Source: Erythrobacter sp.
GTDB taxonomy: Bacteria; Pseudomonadota; Alphaproteobacteria; Sphingomonadales; Sphingomonadaceae
Direction: 5' to 3'
Length of the DNA: 64,000 nucleotides
Assembly (NCBI GenBank): GCA_025698865.1
Contig: JAILWQ010000001.1
Coordinates: forward strand, 124,001-188,000
Part shown: piece by piece, positions 36,226 to 44,792 of the stretch
How the letters are laid out: every line of letters starts with the position of its first letter
How positions within the stretch are numbered: the first letter of the stretch is position 1
Translations under genes and position numbers: made by a program
The notes under the pieces: model-generated
Database searches by the model: none
The model's input: only the letters and a program-made list of their open reading frames with translations
Told to the model about the DNA's origin: nothing

Positions 36226-37533
36226 GTGACCCCCCACCGCATCCTCCCCTCCGGACCGCTGACCGGGCGCATCCGCGTTCCGGGCGACAAGTCGATCAGC
36301 CACCGCGCGCTGATCTTCGGCGCGCTGGCGGTGGGGCGCAGCCGCATCTCGGGCCTGCTGGAAGGCGAGGACGTGCTGGCCACGGCTGAGGCGATGCGCC
36401 GGATGGGCGCCCGGATCGCGCGTGAGGACAAGGACTGGATCGTGGACGGCGTGGGCGTCGGCACCCTGCTCCCGCCCGATCAGGCGCTCGAAATGGGCAA
36501 TTCGGGCACTTCGACGCGGCTGCTGATAGGCTTACTTGCGAGCCACGGCATCGCGGCGACTTTCGTCGGCGACGCCAGCCTCTCGCGCCGGCCGATGGGC
36601 CGCGTGACCGAACCGCTGTCGCGCATGGGTGCGAGCTTCACGCCCGCCCCCGGCGGCACGCTGCCGCTCGCGATGGAGGGGATACAGCCCGCGGTTCCGA
36701 TCACCTATCGCCTGCCGGTCGCCAGCGCGCAGGTGAAGAGCGCGATCCTTCTCGCCGCGCTCAACACGCCGGGCACGACCACGGTGATCGAGCCGGTGCC
36801 GACCCGCGATCACACCGAGCGGATGCTGCGCGGCTTCGGCGTCGAACTCGACATCCGCGAGCAGGACGGCGAACGCCATATCTCGCTTACCGGCCCGGCG
36901 GACCTCTCGCCCCGCGACATCGCCGTGCCGGGCGACCCGTCCTCCGCCGCCTTCTTCGCCGTCGCGGCGAGCATCGTGCCGGGAAGCGACCTGATAATCG
37001 AGAATGTCGGCCTCAATCCGACGCGCGACGGGATTTTCCGCGTGCTCGACCAGATGGGCGCCTCGATCGAGCGCCTGAACCCGCGCGAGGTCGGCGGCGA
37101 GAAGGTGGCGGATCTTCGGGTTCGCCACGCGCCGCTGAAAGGTATCGAGGTCGATCCCGCCATCGCGCCGAGCATGATCGACGAGTTTCCCGTGCTCTTC
37201 GTTGCCGCCGCCATGGCCGAGGGGCGCACCCACACCACCGGCCTCGAGGAATTGCGGGTCAAGGAATCCGATCGTCTCTCCGCCATGGCAGACGCGCTCG
37301 AAGCGGTCGGCGCGAAAGTCGAACAGACCGAAGACGGATTGACCATCGACGGAACCGGCGGCGCGCCGCTCGCCGGCGGCGGCCCTGTCGCCACCCGGCT
37401 CGACCACCGCATCGCCATGAGCATGGCCGTGGCCGGGCTTCGCAGCGAAAGCGGCGTCGCGCTCGACAGCGCCGAGCCCATCGCGACGAGCTTTCCCGAT
37501 TTCCTCGAACTTCTGACGGACGCAACCACATGA
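36226..37533 (+). CDS. aroA: 3-phosphoshikimate 1-carboxyvinyltransferase (EPSP synthase, class II-like)
   Basis: This is the sixth shikimate-pathway enzyme, joining phosphoenolpyruvate to shikimate 3-phosphate. The 435-residue protein has VPGDKSISHRALIFG near the start, MGNSGTSTRLL, VASAQVKSAIL, TRDHTERML, NPTRDG and the C-terminal LEELRVKESDRLSAM. The RDHTE, SAQ and NPTR motifs are those described for class II (CP4-like) enzymes. I chose GTG 36226 because GGAGATCTC precedes it; the frame runs 46 codons further upstream without family similarity. The stop overlaps the next gene (ATGA), forming aroA-membrane protein-cmk. Confidence 0.95.
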   Translation: MTPHRILPSGPLTGRIRVPGDKSISHRALIFGALAVGRSRISGLLEGEDVLATAEAMRRMGARIAREDKDWIVDGVGVGTLLPPDQALEMGNSGTSTRLLIGLLASHGIAATFVGDASLSRRPMGRVTEPLSRMGASFTPAPGGTLPLAMEGIQPAVPITYRLPVASAQVKSAILLAALNTPGTTTVIEPVPTRDHTERMLRGFGVELDIREQDGERHISLTGPADLSPRDIAVPGDPSSAAFFAVAASIVPGSDLIIENVGLNPTRDGIFRVLDQMGASIERLNPREVGGEKVADLRVRHAPLKGIEVDPAIAPSMIDEFPVLFVAAAMAEGRTHTTGLEELRVKESDRLSAMADALEAVGAKVEQTEDGLTIDGTGGAPLAGGGPVATRLDHRIAMSMAVAGLRSESGVALDSAEPIATSFPDFLELLTDATT

Positions 37534-37799
37534 GCGAACTCGACTGGGCGAGCTGGGTCGGCTTTGCCGGCACCGCCTGCATCATCGGCGCCTACGCCTA
37601 TCTGACACTGAACGAGAAGCCGAACCCCTTCCTGCTCCACGGCACCAATCTGGCGGGCGCGGCGCTGCTGACCGTGTCGCTGGTGGTCCACACCAACTGG
37701 CCAAGCCTCGTGCTCGAAGGCTTCTGGGCGGCGATCGCGATCTACGGCCTGACCAAGGCGCTGCGGACCGGCCGCAAGGGGCAGGAGCGCGAGGCGTGA
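37530..37799 (+). CDS. Small membrane protein (CBU_0592-like) between aroA and cmk
   Basis: This 89-residue protein has three hydrophobic segments (about residues 9-27, 38-54 and 60-76) with the conserved-looking NEKPNPFLLHGTNLAGAALL between them. It resembles small CBU_0592-type membrane proteins of unknown function. It overlaps aroA by four bases (ATGA) and cmk by four bases (GTGA), so all three are translated as a unit. Confidence 0.75.
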   Translation: MSELDWASWVGFAGTACIIGAYAYLTLNEKPNPFLLHGTNLAGAALLTVSLVVHTNWPSLVLEGFWAAIAIYGLTKALRTGRKGQEREA

Positions 37800-38437
37800 T
37801 CATCGCCGTCGACGGCCCCACCGCGTCCGGCAAGGGCACGATCGCCAAGGCCCTCGCCGCGCATTTCGGCCTGCCGCATCTCGACACCGGCCTGCTCTAT
37901 CGCGCCGTCGGGCGGCAGGTTTTCCTCGACGGCGGCGATCCCGACGATGCGGGCGACGCGCTCGCCGCGTGCAGCTTTCCCGACGGCCTGCTCGCCGATC
38001 CGCATCTGCGCGACGAGGCGACGGGTGGCCTTGCCAGCCGGGTTTCTATTCATCCGGTGGTGCGCACCGCCCTGTTCGACCGCCAGCGCATATTCGCCAC
38101 GCAGGCCGGCGGCGCGGTGCTCGACGGGCGCGACATCGGCACGGTGATCGCGCCGGAAGCGGAGGTGAAGCTCTTCGTCACGGCCAGCGTCGAGGCGCGC
38201 GCCGAGCGGCGTTTTCGCGAGATGCAGGAGCGCGGATCGAACAGCACGTTGGCGGACATTGCCGGGAACCTGCGCCGCCGGGACGAGCGCGACAGCCAGC
38301 GCGCGGTCGCGCCTCTGGTGCCGGCAGACGATGCGCGGGTGATCGACACCAGCGAACTCGGCCGCGACGAGGCCATTGCTGCCGCGGTGGAGGTCGTGGA
38401 AGCCTGCCTGCGGGAGACGGGCCCGGAAGGCGCCTAG
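37796..38437 (+). CDS. cmk: Cytidylate kinase
   Basis: This enzyme phosphorylates CMP and dCMP. It has 213 residues and uses GTG as start, overlapping the previous stop. The P-loop is VDGPTASGKGTIAKALA. HLDTGLLYRAVG binds the base, and DGRDIGTVIAPEAEVKLFVTAS and RRDERDSQRAVAPL are typical cmk blocks. In many proteobacteria rpsA follows cmk directly. Here an HD-GYP gene on the opposite strand intervenes, and cmk and that gene share a CTAG stop overlap (38434-38437). Confidence 0.95.
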   Translation: MIIAVDGPTASGKGTIAKALAAHFGLPHLDTGLLYRAVGRQVFLDGGDPDDAGDALAACSFPDGLLADPHLRDEATGGLASRVSIHPVVRTALFDRQRIFATQAGGAVLDGRDIGTVIAPEAEVKLFVTASVEARAERRFREMQERGSNSTLADIAGNLRRRDERDSQRAVAPLVPADDARVIDTSELGRDEAIAAAVEVVEACLRETGPEGA

Positions 38438-39708
38438 GCCTGCATGGCCAGCGCGGCTCGCTGCCTGCGCTGAAACCCGCCCTTGAGGATGAATTCAGGC
38501 GTGCAGTCTTCGGCGGCCAGACCCCACTCTTCGGGCGAGGTGGCGGCGACGATGCCGTCATTGGCGAAATTGTCGGCGATGGTGACCTCTTCGGGCACGA
38601 TCGGCTCGCCCTCGCGGATCGCGTAGAAGGCGAGCACGCGCGGCCGGGAATTGCGGCGCCGGTTCTCCAGCACAAGGCCCACCCGATTGCTCCGCAGCCG
38701 CACCATCAGGCCGGGCGGGAATATCCCGAGGCTCTGCATGAAGGCGAACAGCAGGCGACGGTCGAACTGCCCTTCCCAGCGCCACATCGCCGCAATCGCC
38801 TCCACCGGCTGCCACGCGGCCTTGTAGGCGCGGTCCGACGTGAGGGCATCGTAGACATCGCAGATCGCGCCGAGCCGGGCCGCTTCGGAAAGCGCCTCGC
38901 CCGACAGACGGTGAGGATAGCCCTTGCCATCGACCCGCTCGTGATGGTGCAGGCACACGTCGAGCGCCAGGCGCGGCACATTCGCGGTGCGCAGCAGGAT
39001 TTCATGGCCGTGTTCGGGATGGCGGCGCACCTGGCCGAATTCGCTCTCGTCGAGCCCGCCCGGCTTGTTCAGGATAGTCTCGTCGATCCCCATCTTGCCG
39101 ATATCGTGGAGCAGGCCGGCCAGTCCGTATTCCCGCACCTGATCCTCATCGCGCCCGAGATGCCGGGCGAGATTGATCATCAGCGTGCAGACCGCGACCG
39201 AATGGAGATAGGTGTATTCGTCCTTCTTCTTCAGCCGCAGCACTTCGAGCAGGGTGCGCGGACTGCGTTCGACCGTGGCCACGACTTCGTCGACCAGAGC
39301 AGTGACCTCGGACAGGCGGACCGCACGGCCGAGGCGGACCTCCCCGAAGGTGCGCCGCATGGTGACCAGCGAGCTCTTCACCAGCCCCCTCGCCCGCTCG
39401 CGATCCGCGTCGCGGCGATTCTGGTCGTAGGAAGCCGCATCGCGGCGAACGACCGGGCGCGGCCTGGGCGGAGTTTCCCGCAGGGCCGCAGCGACATGAT
39501 CGCGCGCCGCCGGTGGGTCCGCTCGCAGCCCGACCCCGCGGCTGTCGTCGATAACCACATAGGGAATGTCGGCCTGCACGATCTTCGGCAGGTGCTCGGG
39601 TTTGACGACGAATTTCGAGAGGAAGAAGGGGTGATCCAACCAGCTGCCACCGAAGCCGCGGACATACATGCCGGGCTTCACCTCTTCGGGCGGTATCCTG
39701 TGCTCCAT
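38434..39708 (-). CDS. HD-GYP domain cyclic-di-GMP phosphodiesterase with N-terminal DUF3391
   Basis: This 424-residue protein would hydrolyse c-di-GMP. Residues 1-130 match DUF3391 (EVKPGMYVRGFGGSW...). The HD-GYP domain follows with HSVAVCTLMINLARHLG, the metal motif GLLHDIGKMGIDETILNKPG, the second site HPEHGHEIL, HHHERVDGKGYPHRL (intact GYP) and DVYDALTSDRAYK. All metal ligands appear present, so it should be active. No membrane segment is seen. It lies between cmk and rpsA on the opposite strand, and its start faces the rpsA control region. Confidence 0.92.
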   Translation of the reverse strand: MEHRIPPEEVKPGMYVRGFGGSWLDHPFFLSKFVVKPEHLPKIVQADIPYVVIDDSRGVGLRADPPAARDHVAAALRETPPRPRPVVRRDAASYDQNRRDADRERARGLVKSSLVTMRRTFGEVRLGRAVRLSEVTALVDEVVATVERSPRTLLEVLRLKKKDEYTYLHSVAVCTLMINLARHLGRDEDQVREYGLAGLLHDIGKMGIDETILNKPGGLDESEFGQVRRHPEHGHEILLRTANVPRLALDVCLHHHERVDGKGYPHRLSGEALSEAARLGAICDVYDALTSDRAYKAAWQPVEAIAAMWRWEGQFDRRLLFAFMQSLGIFPPGLMVRLRSNRVGLVLENRRRNSRPRVLAFYAIREGEPIVPEEVTIADNFANDGIVAATSPEEWGLAAEDCTPEFILKGGFQRRQRAALAMQA

Positions 39709-40023
39709 GGCGTTGCTCCGCTCGCCCTCCCGGCCCCACCGCGGGAGACGACGGACCGGCCTAGCCGGCCCACGCCTAAAACCGGGTTAACAGGGAAGCG
39801 GACGCCGCGATCCCCACTCCCGCTTGCGAGAAACGGCATTTTCGCCTAAGGGGCCGGCCGTTCTCGACACCAATGGTATCGCAGGACCTTCGCGGGCGCA
39901 TCCGGCGCGTGCGAAGTCACGGCCCTCTTGCCCCGTACGGCCCGCAATGGTGCAGGCAGACGGGTAAAGACCCCGGGCAAACCGGCGGCCGGTAGCAAAA
40001 CGATACGAAGGACCACTGAAAAC
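39709..40023. other. Divergent intergenic control region between HD-GYP gene and rpsA
   Basis: This 315-base gap has no gene I can support. It holds the candidate rpsA promoter (39824-39852), GC-rich inverted stretches such as GGACCGGCCTAGCCGGCCC near 39753-39771, and a leader of about 165 bases before rpsA. That leader is long enough for an autoregulatory structure, but I cannot define one. Confidence 0.6.
39824..39852 (+). promoter_or_regulatory. Candidate promoter of rpsA
   Basis: TTGCGA (39824-39829), a 17-base spacer and TAAGGG (39847-39852) match the layout of the atp promoter in this window. It gives a 5' leader of about 165 bases. Confidence 0.45.
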
Positions 40024-41730
40024 ATGGCAACCACAGCCAATCCCACCCGCGACGATTTCGCCGCGATGCTCGACGAGCAGCTCGGTGCTGCTGACGAAGG
40101 CGGCTTCGAAGGCCGCGTCGTCAAGGGCACCGTCACTGCCATCGAAAACGGCATGGCGCACATCGATGTCGGCCTGAAGAGCGAAGGCCGCGTCGACCTC
40201 AAGGAATTCATGCGCAACGAAGACGAGCACGGCCTCGAGGTCGGCTCCGAAGTCGAAGTGTTCGTGGACCGCATCGAGAACGCCGAAGGCGAAGCGATGC
40301 TCAGCCGCGACCGCGCCCGCCGCGAAGCCGCGTGGGACAAGCTGGAAAGCGAGTTCGGCGAAGGCAAGCGCGTCGAGGGCCGCATCTTCGGCCGGGTCAA
40401 GGGCGGCTTCACCGTCGATCTCGACGGCGCCGTGGCGTTCCTGCCCGGCAGCCAGGTCGACATCCGCCCGGTCCGCGACGTCGGCCCGCTGATGGACATG
40501 CCGCAGCCCTTCCAGATCCTCAAGATGGACCGTCGCCGCGGCAACATCGTCGTCTCGCGTCGCGCCGTGCTCGAGGAAACCCGCGCGGAACAGCGCGGCG
40601 AGCTGATCGACAAGCTGACCGAAGGCCAGGTGATCGACGGTGTCGTCAAGAACATCACCGATTACGGCGCCTTCGTCGACCTCGGCGGCATCGACGGCCT
40701 GCTGCACGTCACCGACATGAGCTACAAGCGGGTCAACCACCCGAGCGAAATGATCGAGATCGGCGCGACCGTGACCGTCCAGATCATCCGCATCAACGAG
40801 GAAACCCAGCGCATCAGCCTCGGCATGAAGCAGCTGGAAAGCGATCCGTGGGACGGCGTGAGCCAGAAGTACCCGGTCGGCGCGAAGATGACCGGTACGG
40901 TGACCAACATCACCGAATACGGCGCCTTCGTCGAGCTGGAGCCAGGCATCGAGGGCCTCGTCCACGTCTCCGAGATGAGCTGGACCAAGAAGAACGTCCA
41001 TCCGGGCAAGATCGTCTCGACCTCGCAGGAAGTCGAAGTGATGGTGCTCGAGGTCGACAGCGAGAAGCGTCGCATCTCGCTCGGCCTCAAGCAGGCTCAG
41101 CGCAATCCGTGGGAAGAGTTCGCCGAAGCGCATCCCGTCGGCAGCAAGGTCGAGGGCGAAGTCAAGAACGCCACCGAATTCGGCCTGTTCATCGGCCTGC
41201 CCGGCGACGTCGACGGCATGGTCCACATGTCGGACATCGCCTGGGGCATCTCGGGCGAGGACGCGCTGGCGCTGCACCGCAAGGGTGAGAATGTCGAAGC
41301 GATCGTGCTCGACGTCGACATCGACAAGGAGCGCATCAGCCTCGGCATGAAGCAGCTCGAGAAGGGCGCTCCCTCGGCCGACGGCACCGATGCCGGCGCG
41401 CTGCGCAAGAACCAGACCGTCACCGTCACCGTGCTCGAAGTGCGCGACGGCGGCCTTGAGGTTCAGGTCGGCGAGGATGGGGCCACCGGCTTCATCAAGC
41501 GTTCCGATCTCGGCCGCGACCGCGACGAACAGCGTCCCGACCGCTTTCAGGTCGGCAGCAAGCTCGACGCGATGGTCACCGGTTTCGATCGCTCGAAGAA
41601 GCCGAACTTCTCGATCAAGGCGCGTCAGATCGCCGAAGAGAAGGAAGCGGTGCAGCAGTTCGGTTCGTCCGACAGCGGCGCCTCGCTCGGCGACATCCTC
41701 GGCGAAGCGCTGAAGAAGAAGGAAGACTAA
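40024..41730 (+). CDS. rpsA: 30S ribosomal protein S1
   Basis: S1 holds mRNA on the 30S subunit and helps structured starts. The 568-residue protein has six OB-fold S1 repeats: the first two are divergent (VVKGTVTAIENGMAHIDVGL, RVEGRIFGRVKGGFTVDLDG). Repeats three to five have the RNA-binding pattern NITDYGAFVDLGGIDGLLHV, NITEYGAFVELEPGIEGLVH and NATEFGLFIGLPGDVDGMVH, and a last divergent repeat precedes the tail LGDILGEALKKKED. I chose ATG 40024 because the longer frame from 39928 lacks family similarity. A strong terminator follows 30 bases after the stop. Confidence 0.96.
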   Translation: MATTANPTRDDFAAMLDEQLGAADEGGFEGRVVKGTVTAIENGMAHIDVGLKSEGRVDLKEFMRNEDEHGLEVGSEVEVFVDRIENAEGEAMLSRDRARREAAWDKLESEFGEGKRVEGRIFGRVKGGFTVDLDGAVAFLPGSQVDIRPVRDVGPLMDMPQPFQILKMDRRRGNIVVSRRAVLEETRAEQRGELIDKLTEGQVIDGVVKNITDYGAFVDLGGIDGLLHVTDMSYKRVNHPSEMIEIGATVTVQIIRINEETQRISLGMKQLESDPWDGVSQKYPVGAKMTGTVTNITEYGAFVELEPGIEGLVHVSEMSWTKKNVHPGKIVSTSQEVEVMVLEVDSEKRRISLGLKQAQRNPWEEFAEAHPVGSKVEGEVKNATEFGLFIGLPGDVDGMVHMSDIAWGISGEDALALHRKGENVEAIVLDVDIDKERISLGMKQLEKGAPSADGTDAGALRKNQTVTVTVLEVRDGGLEVQVGEDGATGFIKRSDLGRDRDEQRPDRFQVGSKLDAMVTGFDRSKKPNFSIKARQIAEEKEAVQQFGSSDSGASLGDILGEALKKKED

Positions 41731-41760
41731 GCCTCTTCCGCCTTCTTGAAGGAACACGGG

Positions 41761-41796
41761 AAAGGCCCGCTTGCGATCACCGCAGGCGGGCCTTTT
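41761..41796 (+). terminator. Intrinsic terminator of rpsA
   Basis: A 15-pair stem (AAAGGCCCGCTTGCG with CGCAGGCGGGCCTTT, one G-U) around ATCAC is followed by a T run, about 30 bases after the rpsA stop. It is near-symmetric and could act in both directions. Confidence 0.8.
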
Positions 41797-41828
41797 CTCG
41801 GCCCGCCCCCTGCCCTACATTGCCGGCC

Positions 41829-42584
41829 ATGCTCCAAATCCATCAGTTCCCCTGCCTGTCCGACAATTACGGCTTCCTTCTCCACGATCCCGACAGCGGC
41901 GAGACCGCGGCGATCGACACCCCCGACGGGGCCGAATATCTGAAGCAGGCGGAGGCGAAGGGCTGGCGGATCACGCAGATCTGGAACACCCACTGGCATC
42001 CCGACCATGCCGGCGGGAACGAGGCGATCGTGAAAGCGACCGGCGCCACCACCGTGGCGCCCCGCGAGGTCGAGAAGATCGCCCCGATCGACCGCGTCGT
42101 GGGCGATGGCAACATTGTCAGCCTGGGCCAGCACGAGGCGCGCGTGATCGACGTCTCGGGCCACACGAACGGCCATATCGCCTACCATCTGCCCGATGAC
42201 GGTATCGCCTTCGTCGGGGACAGCGTGTTCGCACTCGGCTGCGGCAGGATGTTCGAAGGCGAGCCGGAGCAGTTCTGGAACAGCCTCGAACGCGTCCGGT
42301 CCCTGCCGGACGACACCACGCTCTACTGCGCGCATGAATACACGCAGGCGAATGCGAAGTTCGCGCTCCATGCCGATCCGGACAATGTCGCGCTCCAGCA
42401 ATATGCGAGCGAGGTCGACGCGATCCGCGCCGAGGGCAGGCCGACCGTTCCGACGCAGCTCTCGCGCGAACTGAAGACCAATCCGTTCCTGCGGGCCGAC
42501 GAGACCGCGCTGCGCGATCGCTGGGGCGGCGCCAGTCCGGCGGAGACCTTTGCCGCCCTGCGCGCCGCCAAGGACAATTTCTGA
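41829..42584 (+). CDS. gloB: Hydroxyacylglutathione hydrolase (glyoxalase II)
   Basis: GloB hydrolyses S-lactoylglutathione to lactate and glutathione in methylglyoxal detoxification. The 251-residue metallo-beta-lactamase-fold protein has the metal motif THWHPDHAGG (THxHxDH), GHTNGHIAYHL, FVGDSVFALGCGRMFEG and CAHEYTQANAKFAL, which bind two metals and glutathione. The C-terminus carries the GloB helical region (LKTNPFLRADE). An in-frame TTG three codons upstream is an alternative start. The quinone oxidoreductase gene starts 16 bases after its stop. Confidence 0.92.
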   Translation: MLQIHQFPCLSDNYGFLLHDPDSGETAAIDTPDGAEYLKQAEAKGWRITQIWNTHWHPDHAGGNEAIVKATGATTVAPREVEKIAPIDRVVGDGNIVSLGQHEARVIDVSGHTNGHIAYHLPDDGIAFVGDSVFALGCGRMFEGEPEQFWNSLERVRSLPDDTTLYCAHEYTQANAKFALHADPDNVALQQYASEVDAIRAEGRPTVPTQLSRELKTNPFLRADETALRDRWGGASPAETFAALRAAKDNF

Positions 42585-42600
42585 CACGGTGCGCGGGTCG

Positions 42601-43575
42601 ATGAAGGCGCTGCGGGTCGAACGCCTGAGCCCCGACCTTTCCGGCATTGCCTTGCGCGAGGTGCCGGTGCCCGATCTCGCGGATGGCGAAGTTCTCGTCC
42701 GGGTTCGCGCGGCCTCGCTCAACTATCCCGACCTGCTGATGACGCGGGGCGAATACCAGTTCAAACCCGAGCCGCCCTTCACGCTCGGCATGGAACTCGC
42801 CGGCGAGGTGGTCAAGGCTGCGCCCGGAAGCGCTTTCACGGTTGGCGACAGAGTACGCGGCGGCGCCAAGACAGGCGCGATGGCCGGGTTCGCCGCAATT
42901 CCGGCGAAAAGCCTTCGGCGCATTCCGGACGAGATCGCGTTCGGCACCGCCGCTGCCATGGGCGCGGCCTACAACACGGCTTACGTCGCACTCGTCGAGC
43001 TCGGGGGTTTGATTGCGGGCCAGACCGTGCTCGTCCACGGGGCGAGCGGCGGCGTTGGCCTCGCTGCCTGCGACCTCGCGCGGGCGCTCGGAGCGAAGGT
43101 GATCGCGGCCTCCCATCGTCAGGCCAAGATCGAGGCGCTGAAAGCGATCGACTGCGCCGACCATTACATTCTCAACACCGGCCGGTTTCGCGAGGATGTC
43201 TCCGACCTCACCGGCGGTCGCCTCTGCGACCTCGTCTTCGATCCGGTGGGCGGCGAAGTTTTCGACGAGAGCACCCGCTGCGTTGCTTTCGGGGGAAAGC
43301 TGCTGGTGGTCGGCTTCGTGGCCGGCCGGATCCCGCAGATCGCGGTCAATATTCCGCTGATCAAGGGGTTCTCGGTCGCGGGAGTCCGCGCCGGAGAATA
43401 CGCCCGCCGTTTTCCCGACCGCGCGGCGGGAATGGCCGAGGAAGTCGACCAACTTGCCGTCTCCGGAGCAATCCGCCCCCACGTTGACAGGATCATGCCA
43501 CTCGAGGACTGGCGCGCTGCGTTCGAGGCGATGGAGCGCGGCGAGATCGTCGGGAAGATCCTGCTCGAACCCTGA
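42601..43575 (+). CDS. NAD(P)H:quinone oxidoreductase family protein (zinc-independent MDR)
   Basis: This medium-chain reductase of 324 residues is of the quinone oxidoreductase/QorA type. GMELAGEV, the NADPH-binding VLVHGASGGVGLAACDLARALGAKVIA and DLVFDPVGGEVFDES are present, and the catalytic and structural zinc Cys ligands of alcohol dehydrogenases are absent. It probably reduces quinones or enoyl/acyl-CoA-like substrates; the exact substrate is unknown. I chose ATG 42601 because the earlier in-frame codons overlap gloB. It probably shares a transcript with gloB and ends at a terminator facing the atp genes. Confidence 0.85.
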   Translation: MKALRVERLSPDLSGIALREVPVPDLADGEVLVRVRAASLNYPDLLMTRGEYQFKPEPPFTLGMELAGEVVKAAPGSAFTVGDRVRGGAKTGAMAGFAAIPAKSLRRIPDEIAFGTAAAMGAAYNTAYVALVELGGLIAGQTVLVHGASGGVGLAACDLARALGAKVIAASHRQAKIEALKAIDCADHYILNTGRFREDVSDLTGGRLCDLVFDPVGGEVFDESTRCVAFGGKLLVVGFVAGRIPQIAVNIPLIKGFSVAGVRAGEYARRFPDRAAGMAEEVDQLAVSGAIRPHVDRIMPLEDWRAAFEAMERGEIVGKILLEP

Positions 43576-43579
43576 ACCG

Positions 43580-43610
43580 AAAAGGGCGGCCGTTGCGGGC
43601 CGCCCTTGTT
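43580..43610. terminator. Bidirectional terminator between the quinone oxidoreductase gene and atpF
   Basis: A perfect 10-pair stem AAGGGCGGCC/GGCCGCCCTT has a six-base loop, T-rich on both sides (TTTT on the minus strand). It separates convergent genes and would end the atpI-atpF transcript. Confidence 0.75.
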
Positions 43611-43631
43611 GATTCTCGTATCGCCGGACGT

Positions 43632-44210
43632 TCAGAGCGAGGCGATCATCTGGTCCGCCAGCGCCTTGTCCGCTTCGGCGTCGTGCTTTTCCGCGATCAG
43701 CTTGCGACTGGCCGCGGTCGCCGCCATCGCCGCGCGGTTGCGGACGTCCTGCACCGCCTCGCGTTCGGCCGCCGAGATGGTGTCCTCGGCCATGCGCTTG
43801 CGGCGTTCGATCATCGCCGCGCTGTCCTTTTCCGCCTGAGCACGGATCTTGTCCGCCTCGGTCCGGGCAGTGGCGAGCGTGGTCTCGGCATCCTTTTCCG
43901 CGGCAGCGATCCGGCGTGTGTATTCGTCACGCAGCGTCTCGGCCTCGTGACGTAGCGCCTTGGCCTCGTCGAGCTGGCCGCGGATCGCCGCGATCCGGTC
44001 GTCGAGTCCGCGGCCGATGATCCTGTGGACCTTCGCGCCGAGGAACGCGATCAGCAGCAGCAGCAGCATCGCGATCGACACCCACTGGAAGGGCGCCAGC
44101 CCGAACAGCTCGGGCTCGGAATGCACCGGCGCGCCGCCATGGCCCTCTTCGACAAAGGCCTGCGCGGCCTCGGTCGCGAAAACTTCGGGAGGAGGAGGAG
44201 TGTTAGACAT
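43632..44210 (-). CDS. atpF: F0F1 ATP synthase subunit b
   Basis: This is a peripheral-stalk subunit of the ATP synthase, 192 residues. A soluble N-terminal leader precedes one membrane helix (FQWVSIAMLLLLLIAFLGAKV, about residues 41-61), followed by a long charged coiled coil to the end. It overlaps the b' gene by eight bases and is the last gene of the F0 cluster. Alphaproteobacteria and photosynthetic bacteria have such b/b' heterodimers. The F1 genes are not in this window, so the F0 and F1 operons are separate, as is usual in this group. Confidence 0.9.
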   Translation of the reverse strand: MSNTPPPPEVFATEAAQAFVEEGHGGAPVHSEPELFGLAPFQWVSIAMLLLLLIAFLGAKVHRIIGRGLDDRIAAIRGQLDEAKALRHEAETLRDEYTRRIAAAEKDAETTLATARTEADKIRAQAEKDSAAMIERRKRMAEDTISAAEREAVQDVRNRAAMAATAASRKLIAEKHDAEADKALADQMIASL

Positions 44211-44697
44211 TGGCCAAAGCCTCCCGCACGGCCTTTTCAGCGCCGGCCTTGGTCACCTTCACGGAAGCGAGACGCTGGACGATGTCCTGCGCCGCCTCGA
44301 CAGCGACGGATTCGATCTCGTCCAGCGCACTGCGGCGCGAGGCGTCAATCCGCTGCTCCGCTTCGGCGAGCTGGACATCCAGACGCTCCTGCGCCGTCGC
44401 CAGCTTGCGGTCGTTCTCGGCGAGGGCTTCCGCCTTCGCCTGAGCCACGAGCGCGCGGGCAGCGGCCCGGTTCTCGTTCTCCCGCACGCGCCAGGCCTCT
44501 TCCTGCGTGTCGGCGGCATCCCGCGCGGTCTTCGCGGCCGCGAGATCGTCACCGATCTGCTTGTCGCGATCGGTCATGGTGCCCATGACACGCGGCACCA
44601 TGCCGCGGCCGACCACGAAGAACACGAAGCCGAAGAAGATCACCAGCCAGAAGAGCTGGCTGGCAAAGGTTTCGCCGAGTTGCGCTATCTGAGGCAT
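44203..44697 (-). CDS. atpF': F0F1 ATP synthase subunit b'
   Basis: This is the second peripheral-stalk subunit, 164 residues. It begins MPQIAQLGETFASQLFWLVI, so the membrane helix is close to the N-terminus (about residues 13-30), followed by a coiled coil rich in Ala, Glu and Arg. It is transcribed after atpE (95-base gap) and overlaps atpF by eight bases, giving matched b and b' output. Confidence 0.9.
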   Translation of the reverse strand: MPQIAQLGETFASQLFWLVIFFGFVFFVVGRGMVPRVMGTMTDRDKQIGDDLAAAKTARDAADTQEEAWRVRENENRAAARALVAQAKAEALAENDRKLATAQERLDVQLAEAEQRIDASRRSALDEIESVAVEAAQDIVQRLASVKVTKAGAEKAVREALANV

Positions 44698-44792
44698 TGA
44701 GAGGCCCTAATGCGTGAACGAAAAGAGGACCCGCCCTCCCCGCGCCGAACCAGCGGCGCGAGAGAGGGTCAGGGGTCGGCTCGATCCTGCGA

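Noticed and set aside
39787-41757. A 656-codon minus-strand frame opposite rpsA
   Set aside because: It mirrors the S1 repeats in antisense, and the repetitive pattern comes from rpsA itself.
44698-44792. A possible small gene or terminator between atpE and atpF'
   Set aside because: It is only 95 bases long with GC-rich stretches, and there is no coding signal and no T run.
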